Assembly: GCA_036570465.1 (NCBI GenBank)
Contig: DATCYD010000229.1
Coordinates: forward strand, 1-8,288
Source of the DNA: Anseongella sp036570465
Lineage (GTDB): Bacteria; Bacteroidota; Bacteroidia; Sphingobacteriales; Sphingobacteriaceae
DNA length: 8,288 bases
Reading direction: 5' to 3'
The position numbers and the translations under genes are program-made. Positions 1 to 4,519 of the stretch are shown one piece after another. The notes under the pieces were generated by a model. The model saw only the letters and a list, made by a program, of their open reading frames with translations, was not told the origin of the DNA and did no database searches. Position 1 is the first letter of the stretch. Each line of letters starts with the position of its first letter.

Positions 1-63
1 CAAACAAGCTTCCTTTTCATCAATCGCGGCTACGTGGAGTTGATCTGTTTCAAGTGTTTTCAT
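1..63 (-). CDS. Second small peptide gene, probable double-glycine leader peptide (partial, runs off window)
   Basis: On the minus strand an ATG at 63-61 opens a frame of 21 codons that reaches the window edge: M-K-T-L-E-T-D-Q-L-H-V-A-A-I-D-E-K-E-A-C-L. It starts 16 bp after the stop codon of the upstream peptide gene, so the two look like one transcript. The acidic stretch I14-D-E-K-E18-A-C-L21 can be aligned with the end of the upstream peptide's leader (M16-E-P-A-E20-L-A-L23-I-K-G-G). If that register holds, I14 is at -12, E18 at -8, and a Gly-Gly pair would come at residues 24-25, just outside the window. This is inference: the Gly-Gly itself is not visible. The frame could instead be the start of an unrelated gene. 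If the alignment is right, the pair resembles a two-peptide bacteriocin or a family of secreted peptides. Confidence 0.5.
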   Translation of the reverse strand, partial: MKTLETDQLHVAAIDEKEACL

Positions 64-79
64 GTTTTCCAGATTTAAA

Positions 80-259
80 TTAATTATGCTTCCAATGATA
101 TAGCTCCCGTCCGGTAGCCCTCCCCAACTCGTAAACAGACCTGAACGCAGCCGGCACCGCCAGCAATACCAGAAAAGAACCCCCTTTGATTAACGCAAGT
201 TCAGCTGGTTCCATCTCCTGCCACGCCTGATCAGGCTTTAATTCCAATCGGTTTTTCAT
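80..259 (-). CDS. Double-glycine leader peptide (class II bacteriocin-like or signalling peptide precursor), 59 aa
   Basis: A complete 59-codon minus-strand gene runs from ATG at 259-257 to TAA at 82-80. Its N-terminal 27 residues end in M16-EPA-E20-L21-AL-I24-K-G26-G27. Counted from the Gly-Gly cleavage point this gives M-12, E-8, L-7, I-4, G-2, G-1, the classic leader recognised and cut by C39-peptidase ABC exporters (PCATs). The predicted mature peptide is 32 residues (S28-N59). It begins with a hydrophobic run (SFLVLLAVPAAF), continues amphipathic, contains a G46-RAT-G50 GxxxG motif, and ends aromatic and basic (YHWKHN). Its net charge is about +2 without counting histidines. GxxxG motifs are typical of two-peptide class IIb bacteriocins. 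There is no core cysteine, so no lanthionine or sactionine chemistry is suggested. A likely promoter lies at 343-374 and a second small gene follows. Target and activity cannot be told from sequence; a peptide pheromone is an alternative. Confidence 0.75.
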   Translation of the reverse strand: MKNRLELKPDQAWQEMEPAELALIKGGSFLVLLAVPAAFRSVYELGRATGRELYHWKHN

Positions 260-342
260 AATAGTAGTGTGTTAACTTAAGCGCCTACTCTGTTAAAGGT
301 TTTCGGCATCCCCTTGAATTCTCTGATTTGTTTCCCGAAACA

Positions 343-374
343 TAAAGGTAGTTTGTTCATCTAAGGATCACAAA
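343..374 (-). promoter_or_regulatory. Bacteroidota-type promoter for the double-glycine peptide genes
   Basis: Reading the minus strand, TTTG (374-371) is followed after exactly 20 bp by TACCTTTA (350-343). This is 7 of 8 positions to the -7 consensus TAnnTTTG, with a perfect -33 TTTG and normal spacing for Bacteroidota primary sigma factors. Transcription would begin near 336 and leave a 5' UTR of roughly 75-80 nt before the ATG at 259. The -33 element lies 7 bp from the palindrome at 382-400, so a protein bound there could contact polymerase. Confidence 0.55.
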
Positions 375-381
375 AACTTTC

Positions 382-400
382 TTAAAACCTCAGGTTTTAA
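382..400. promoter_or_regulatory. Perfect 9+1+9 palindrome in the divergent control region, candidate regulator operator
   Basis: The sequence TTAAAACCT-C-AGGTTTTAA is a perfect inverted repeat with a one-base centre at 391. It lies between the leftward promoter (-33 at 371-374) and the rightward promoter (-33 at 409-412), 7 bp from one and 8 bp from the other. A site this symmetric fits a dimeric helix-turn-helix protein, and the neighbouring XRE regulator (465-689) is the obvious candidate. Because it lies upstream of both -33 elements, an activating role is as likely as repression. It could in principle form an RNA hairpin, but a one-base loop and the position outside both predicted transcripts argue against a terminator. 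Confidence 0.5.
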
Positions 401-408
401 AGTAATGC

Positions 409-438
409 TTTGACCTTTAAAATCAAATTGTTACCTTG
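409..438 (+). promoter_or_regulatory. Probable promoter of the XRE regulator gene
   Basis: TTTG at 409-412 is followed after 19 bp by TACCTTG (432-438), a partial match to the Bacteroidota -7 element TAnnTTTG. Transcription would start near 445, about 20 nt before the ATG at 465. The -7 match is imperfect in its last two positions, so this is weaker than the leftward promoter. The -33 element also forms the left arm of a small inverted repeat, TTTGA (409-413) and TCAAA (423-427), which could be a further protein site. Confidence 0.35.
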
Positions 439-464
439 CCCGAATACACCAAAAATCTTTTTCT

Positions 465-689
465 ATGAAAAGCATACAATTCTGTTCAACAAGAGCAGCG
501 GTGCGTCATCTCCGGTTGACCCGGCTGCGTAGAAATTATTCTCAGGAGTTTATGGCCAAAAGAATGGGCATCTCACAAGAAGCTTATAGCAGGTTGGAAA
601 TTAACGAAACGACCCCTTCGATTGACCGGCTGTTACAAATGGCCGATATTCTTGAGGTGCCTCCCAAAGAGTTACTGATCTCTACATAA
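465..689 (+). CDS. Small XRE-family helix-turn-helix transcriptional regulator
   Basis: This 74-residue cytoplasmic DNA-binding protein is almost entirely one Cro/C1-type HTH_3 domain (about residues 16-71). The domain shows the usual order: a basic helix LRLTRLRRNYSQ, the turn FMAKRMGIS, the recognition helix QEAYSRLE, then the family signature PSIDRLLQMADILEV and a final PKELL. There is no sensor or peptide-binding domain, so any signal would have to act through dimerisation or a partner. The start is well supported: ATG at 465 lies just after a candidate promoter. The gene diverges from the double-glycine peptide genes and a perfect palindrome lies between them, so it is a plausible regulator of itself and of those peptides. 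That link is inferred from position only. AraC follows 36 bp downstream on the same strand and may share the transcript. Confidence 0.85.
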   Translation: MKSIQFCSTRAAVRHLRLTRLRRNYSQEFMAKRMGISQEAYSRLEINETTPSIDRLLQMADILEVPPKELLIST

Positions 690-725
690 TTACCTGATAG
701 ACCGGAAATTCCCTAATTTGGCCTG

Positions 726-1619
726 GTGAACAATTATTATAAATACCTGCCGGTCAACCGGGATGCCATAAAATGGGGGCTTTGCGTACTTGACGCCGGC
801 TGCGGGCGTATCCAGTTCTCGGATGCCTATCCGCGGGCGGACCATCCAGCACATCATTACTTTAACTGGGAGAACGGACGCGTACTCCAGGAGTACCAAC
901 TTATTTACATCCCCCGGGGGGAAGGGGTCTTTGAATCCGAAAGCTGCAAACGCATGGCAATCAGGGAAGGGACCATCATTATCCTTTTTCCCAATGAATG
1001 GCATCGGTACAAACCGGACAAAGGCACCGGCTGGGATGAATACTGGGTCGGGTTTAAGGGAAATATTGCTGATAACCTGGTAACAAATCATTTTCTCAAT
1101 CCTGCAGCTCCCTGTATACAAATCGGGGTCCAGGAACAGGTAGTAAGTCTTTTCGATGAGATCATCGAAAAGACAAAAGAAGAAAAGACAGGTTACCAGC
1201 CACTGATTTCCGGAGTTGTTTTTCATCTGCTCGGCCTGATCCATTCCATTGCCAGGGAACATCAGTTTGAAGCTGGTGAGAACATGGCTGAAACCATCGT
1301 TAATAAGGCCAGAATACTTTTCCGGGCCAACGTGGAACAGCAGATATCACCAGAAAAGATAGCTGAAGAACTGGGCTTGAGCTATTCCTGGTTCCGGAAA
1401 ACCTTCAAGGCCTATACCGGCATCGCGCCCGGACAATACCTGATTCAACTAAAGATCGAAAAAGCAAAAATGCTGCTTGCCGACCCTGCCCGGTCTGTGA
1501 AGGAGATCGCCCACGAGTTGAACTTCGATTCCAGCTTCTATTTTTCAAGACTGTTCAAGGAAAAAACCGGAATGCCACCGGAGAAATACAGGAAAAAGAT
1601 CTTTCCACATATCAAATAG
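726..1619 (+). CDS. AraC-family transcriptional regulator with N-terminal cupin-like sensor domain
   Basis: A 297-residue cytoplasmic regulator of normal AraC length. Residues about 43-112 form a cupin-like effector-binding domain (HHYFNWENGR, EYQLIYIPRGEG, EGTIIILFPNEWHRYKP, WDEYWVGFKG). Residues about 190-295 hold the two AraC helix-turn-helices: the first around ISPEKIAEELGLSYSWFRKT (208-227), the second around SVKEIAHELNFDSSFYFSRL (257-276), followed by the family signature FKEKTGMPPEKYRK. The start is GTG at 726. It is chosen because the N-terminal MNNYYKYLPVN matches the usual beginning of this Bacteroidota subgroup and an in-frame stop lies at 714-716. Members of this subgroup often control carbohydrate use in Bacteroidota (from memory). 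Nothing here shows the ligand and no sugar genes are visible. Its stop codon is only 2 bp from that of the convergent PAS-LuxR gene. Confidence 0.9.
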   Translation: MNNYYKYLPVNRDAIKWGLCVLDAGCGRIQFSDAYPRADHPAHHYFNWENGRVLQEYQLIYIPRGEGVFESESCKRMAIREGTIIILFPNEWHRYKPDKGTGWDEYWVGFKGNIADNLVTNHFLNPAAPCIQIGVQEQVVSLFDEIIEKTKEEKTGYQPLISGVVFHLLGLIHSIAREHQFEAGENMAETIVNKARILFRANVEQQISPEKIAEELGLSYSWFRKTFKAYTGIAPGQYLIQLKIEKAKMLLADPARSVKEIAHELNFDSSFYFSRLFKEKTGMPPEKYRKKIFPHIK

Positions 1620-1621
1620 TA

Positions 1622-2386
1622 TCAGACCCACCCTTTTTCCAATGATAAAGTCAGCAATTCCAGTACAGAATGGACATTTACCTTTCGGAGCATATTTTTA
1701 CGATGCGTTTTGACCGTATTAAGGCTGATACAAAGTGACTCGGCTATCTGCGCGGAACCTTTCCCTTGTGCCAGCAAATTCAGAATCTCCCGTTCCCTGC
1801 GCGTAAGCACCTCTGCCGAAGGCGCTAATTTACCCATAGGCTTAACATCAATATATGAAGGTTCCCCCTCCAACCCGATAAAAGAGAGCACCATCCGATT
1901 GTCCTTTTTTAGGTATGAGACATCGGTATGCACGACCAAAGTCCGCAGCAGAGCGCCGTCCTGGTCACTCTGCGCGGTCACAGTCTGCTGTAAAATCCTT
2001 ATAAATTCTCCCGAGGAATTTCTGATTCGATAGTCGTACCGGACTTTGTATTTCATTATTTTATCTACCGGCAATTGATTGAAAAAAGTGGAAATGGTGG
2101 ACTCAAAGCGGATAAAGGAAGGCACATCATCCGGATGGATACTCCCGAACATAGACTCCATGGTGATTTCATCAGCCCTGTATCCCAGCACCTTTGCCAC
2201 AGACTCACTGCAGAATTCGATTCGGGTTTCGGCAAGGTTAAAAATGAAGTAGTAATAGTCACCAACCTGGAAAATATCCAGCATTTTCTTATAAAGCTCA
2301 ATTTCAATCTCCAGCTCCCCGGTTTTCTTATATTGAGCAACTTCAATCCAGATTTTTTGAGCCTCGTTCAGTACAAGTTTTTTCAT
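1622..2386 (-). CDS. PAS domain-containing LuxR-type transcriptional regulator
   Basis: A 254-residue cytoplasmic protein in two parts. Residues about 45-158 are a PAS_3-type fold: YYYFIFNLAETRIEFCSESV, KVLGYRADEI, the hallmark SIHPDDVPSF, and later YDYRIRNSSGEFIRILQQT ending in VVHTDVSYLKK. Residues about 191-250 are a GerE/LuxR helix-turn-helix with the signature LTRREREILNLLAQGKGSAQ, then IAESLCISLNTVKTHRKNML. There is no receiver domain, so it is not a classical two-component response regulator. Sensing would be through the PAS fold, with unknown ligand or partner. The ATG at 2386 starts MKKLVLNEAQKIW. The promoter must lie in the AT-rich stretch before 2450 but I cannot name boxes with confidence. 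It diverges from tetR and is convergent with AraC. Similar stand-alone PAS-LuxR proteins are common in Bacteroidota, mostly with unknown targets. Confidence 0.88.
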   Translation of the reverse strand: MKKLVLNEAQKIWIEVAQYKKTGELEIEIELYKKMLDIFQVGDYYYFIFNLAETRIEFCSESVAKVLGYRADEITMESMFGSIHPDDVPSFIRFESTISTFFNQLPVDKIMKYKVRYDYRIRNSSGEFIRILQQTVTAQSDQDGALLRTLVVHTDVSYLKKDNRMVLSFIGLEGEPSYIDVKPMGKLAPSAEVLTRREREILNLLAQGKGSAQIAESLCISLNTVKTHRKNMLRKVNVHSVLELLTLSLEKGWV

Positions 2387-2580
2387 ATGCCGGATTTAGG
2401 TCAGTTATACGAGGCATAAATTTACAATAAATATACAAAATAATCTTGTCGGAAGTGCCAGGAGGCTTTACCTGCATGGATATCTGGCAACCCCATGGGA
2501 CGGTCAATCACCAGACTCTTCGTCAAATGTCGCTAAATACGCAGCGTGGCGAGAAGCATAATAAACACATTGCTAAAACA

Positions 2581-2601
2581 TATCTTTTCTAACGGTGTTA
2601 G
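2581..2601 (+). promoter_or_regulatory. Operator for the TetR regulator, abutting a possible -7 element
   Basis: CTAAC-GGT-GTTAG (2589-2601) is a perfect inverted repeat with 5-bp arms, directly preceded by TATCTTTT (2581-2588), which matches 7 of 8 positions of the Bacteroidota -7 box TAnnTTTG. I see no good TTTG at the expected -33 position, so the promoter call is weaker than the operator. The core TAAC-N3-GTTA recurs at 3234-3244 ahead of the adaptor gene. A repeated palindrome before both the tetR gene and the pump operon is what an autoregulated TetR system shows. Bound repressor would cover the predicted transcription start. Confidence 0.6.
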
Positions 2602-2612
2602 GTAAATTTATA

Positions 2613-3215
2613 ATGAGTATCGTAGAGAGAAGACATAGGGAAAAGCAGGCCATGCGGGAGAATATCCTTAACACGGCCTGGCAGATCGTGAAAGAAGATG
2701 GCTGGCAGTCCCTTTCTATCCGGAAGATCGCTGATGCGATAGAATACAGCGTTCCGGTGATTTATGACCATTTTGAAAACAAGGAAGCGATTCTGATGGA
2801 ATTCGGCAAGCAGGGTTTTGAGTTGATCATTAAAAGAATGCTGACCGCCAAGAGTAAGGCGCGGGGTCCTGAAGAACAGCTGAAAGCCATCGCAAGCGCA
2901 TACTGGGCATTCGCTTTTAAAAATAAGGAATACTATCAGCTGATGTGGGGCATGAATATTCCCCGCTGCGATATGGAAAGGTGTATTCCGGAACGCTTCG
3001 ACTTCAAAGACCTGATCATGGAGCCCATGAACAATATCATTGAAAGAAGCGGGAACCAGACGGTAAAGGCTTGTATCAAGTATCATACATTCTGGTCCAT
3101 CCTTCACGGACTCATCTCCATAAAAATGATAGCCCCCCCGGATGATACCTGGGAACTGAATAAAATGGTGATGGAAGACGCCATCGAGGGATTCATTAAA
3201 AATCTGAGTTCATAA
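2613..3215 (+). CDS. TetR/AcrR-family repressor of the adjacent RND efflux operon
   Basis: A 200-residue TetR-family regulator. The N-terminal helix-turn-helix (about residues 16-62) reads MRENILNTAWQIVKEDGWQS, then LSIRKIADAIEYSVPVIYDHFENKEAILMEF with the typical Y-x-H-F-x-x-K-E. The C-terminal half is a ligand-binding, dimerising domain with the motif FWSILHGLISI at about 160-170, resembling the WHG-type TetR C-terminal domain. I choose ATG at 2613 over the upstream in-frame GTG at 2595. MSIVERRHREKQAMR is the normal start of this subfamily, and the GTG falls inside the palindromic operator. Pump substrates commonly act as inducers in such systems (established for AcrR-like regulators; inferred here). 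The adaptor gene starts 75 bp downstream on the same strand, and the shared operator supports direct control of the pump. Confidence 0.9.
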   Translation: MSIVERRHREKQAMRENILNTAWQIVKEDGWQSLSIRKIADAIEYSVPVIYDHFENKEAILMEFGKQGFELIIKRMLTAKSKARGPEEQLKAIASAYWAFAFKNKEYYQLMWGMNIPRCDMERCIPERFDFKDLIMEPMNNIIERSGNQTVKACIKYHTFWSILHGLISIKMIAPPDDTWELNKMVMEDAIEGFIKNLSS

Positions 3216-3233
3216 TTTTTTTTCTGCTTTTTA

Positions 3234-3244
3234 TAACATCGTTA
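3234..3244. promoter_or_regulatory. Second TAAC-N3-GTTA operator, upstream of the efflux adaptor gene
   Basis: TAAC-ATC-GTTA is a perfect inverted repeat with the same arms and spacer length as the site in front of tetR (2590-2600), but different spacer bases. It lies 46 bp upstream of the adaptor ATG at 3291, in the 75-bp gap after tetR. The conservation of arms with a free centre is typical of a dimeric repressor site. It implies that the pump genes have their own regulated promoter, or that read-through from tetR is blocked here. I see no hairpin terminator after tetR, only a T-run at 3216-3223. Confidence 0.55.
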
Positions 3245-3251
3245 GATAAAA

Positions 3252-3262
3252 TAACAATGATA
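3252..3262. promoter_or_regulatory. Degenerate third copy of the TetR operator
   Basis: TAAC-AAT-GATA matches the TAAC-N3-GTTA element with one mismatch in the right arm. It begins 18 bp after the start of the perfect site at 3234, and another TAAC half-site follows at 3263-3266. Tandem sites at this spacing could allow two repressor dimers to bind. The region is AT-rich, so chance similarity is a real alternative. Confidence 0.25.
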
Positions 3263-3290
3263 TAACAACCTCTTAATAATCACACACAAC

Positions 3291-4487
3291 ATGAACAAGT
3301 TAGTCCACACAACAACAAAGAATAAAGGCAGGCGAAGCAGCCTGTCTTTATTCTTCCTCTTGCTCTTTTTTGCATTTTTGCAGGCTTGCAGCACGTCCAC
3401 CGGCAGCGAACAGCCTGCGGCGGCGGTTCCTCAGAGCCTGCCGGTTATAACCCTCAGTGCGCAGCCGGTTACTACCTACCAGGAGTATCCCGCCACCCTG
3501 GAAGGGAGCAAGGACATTGAGATCCGTCCCCAGGTGCACGGACAGTTAACCCACATTTACGTTGACGAAGGAGAATTTGTCCGGAAAGGGCAGCGGCTTT
3601 TTAAGATCAATGATCAGGAATATACTCAGCAGCTGAACAATGCAAAGGCCAGCGTAGCGGCCGCGAAGGCCAACCTGGCATACGCTGAAATTGAAGTGAC
3701 AAAATTAAGCCCCCTGGTAAAGAACAAGGTAATTTCCGAGGTACAGCTAAAATCGGCGGAAGCCGCCAAACTTGCTGCCGAAGCAAATGTCGCCCAGGCG
3801 GAAGCCATGCTGGAAAGCGCCCAGATTAACCTCGGTTATACCGTATTATACGCTCCGGCGGATGGCTATATCGGCCGTATCCCGTTTAAAACCGGCAGTC
3901 TGGTAAACCCTTCTAACCCTGAGGCCCTGACAGTGCTTTCAGAGATAAAGAATGTCTTTGTCTATTTTTCCATGAGCGAAAGCGAATTTCTTCGTTTCAA
4001 GGAAGATTTCGATGGCAACGACATTGTGGAGAAAATCGACAGCCTTCCCCCGGTGGAATTGATGCTTGCCGACGGAAGCCCTTATCCCGAGAAAGGAAAG
4101 GTGGAACTTGTTTCCGGTCAGTTTGATAATAGTGTCGGAGCAATTACGTTCCGTGCCGTTTTTCCGAATACCGACCGGGTGCTTCGTTCAGGGAATACAG
4201 GCAGAATCAGGATTCCCATCATTCGGGAGGAAGCCCTTACGGTACCTCAGGAAGCTACGTTCAATCTGCAGGACAAGATTTTCGTATATACCGTCGGCAG
4301 CGACAATAAGGTTGCCAGCAGGCCTATCAGTATTTCAGGCAGAAGCGGAACCAGCTATCTGGTTGAAAGCGGTGTAACGCCCGGTGATCAAATTGTGTAT
4401 TCCGGCCTTGACCGGCTGCAGGAAGGGCTGGCGATTACGCCAATGCCGGTTTCCATCGATAGCTTGAAAACGATCGGGTCACTTTAA
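3291..4487 (+). CDS. RND efflux periplasmic adaptor (membrane fusion protein), lipoprotein
   Basis: A 398-residue AcrA/MexA-type adaptor that joins the inner-membrane pump to the outer-membrane channel across the periplasm. It has a signal peptide with basic N-region (KNKGRRSS), hydrophobic core (LFFLLLFFAFL) and lipobox LQAC, so Cys33 should be lipidated. Domains in order: first half of the lipoyl domain (about 76-107), a coiled-coil hairpin (about 110-182, Ala/Glu-rich), second lipoyl half (LYAPADGYIGRIPFKTGSLV), beta-barrel (about 220-310) and membrane-proximal domain (about 312-385). The hairpin tip has K138-x3-L142-x6-S149, which aligns with the R-L-S motif that AcrA-type adaptors use to dock on TolC channels, with Lys for Arg. 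The pump gene follows after 32 bp, so the two are surely one operon. The TAAC-N3-GTTA operator lies upstream. Substrate range cannot be read from sequence. Confidence 0.95.
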   Translation: MNKLVHTTTKNKGRRSSLSLFFLLLFFAFLQACSTSTGSEQPAAAVPQSLPVITLSAQPVTTYQEYPATLEGSKDIEIRPQVHGQLTHIYVDEGEFVRKGQRLFKINDQEYTQQLNNAKASVAAAKANLAYAEIEVTKLSPLVKNKVISEVQLKSAEAAKLAAEANVAQAEAMLESAQINLGYTVLYAPADGYIGRIPFKTGSLVNPSNPEALTVLSEIKNVFVYFSMSESEFLRFKEDFDGNDIVEKIDSLPPVELMLADGSPYPEKGKVELVSGQFDNSVGAITFRAVFPNTDRVLRSGNTGRIRIPIIREEALTVPQEATFNLQDKIFVYTVGSDNKVASRPISISGRSGTSYLVESGVTPGDQIVYSGLDRLQEGLAITPMPVSIDSLKTIGSL

Positions 4488-4519
4488 AGAGTACGGTCCC
4501 TTTTACAAACTCATTTCAG

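Noticed and set aside
260..342. GTTAAC and CTTAAG palindromes in the peptide gene 5' UTR as riboswitch or operator
   Set aside because: These are 6-bp palindromes expected by chance in AT-rich DNA; I find no stable structured element around them.
690..1262. 190-codon minus-strand frame opposite the AraC gene
   Set aside because: It is antisense to a clear AraC-family gene with full domain structure; the translated product has no recognisable domain and its boundaries follow the opposite gene.
2595..2612. Upstream GTG start for TetR adding six residues
   Set aside because: The GTG lies within the palindromic operator, and the ATG at 2613 gives the family-typical N-terminus.
2598..3107. 169-codon minus-strand frame opposite tetR
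   Set aside because: Shadow of the tetR coding sequence; no domain and no promoter or plausible start context.
3216..3233. Terminator after tetR suggested by a T-run
   Set aside because: The T-run at 3216-3223 has no stable GC-rich stem in front of it, so I do not call an intrinsic terminator.
4488..4519. Possible terminator or separate promoter between adaptor and pump genes
   Set aside because: Only 32 bp with no hairpin plus T-run and no clear -33/-7 pair; simple co-transcription is the better reading.
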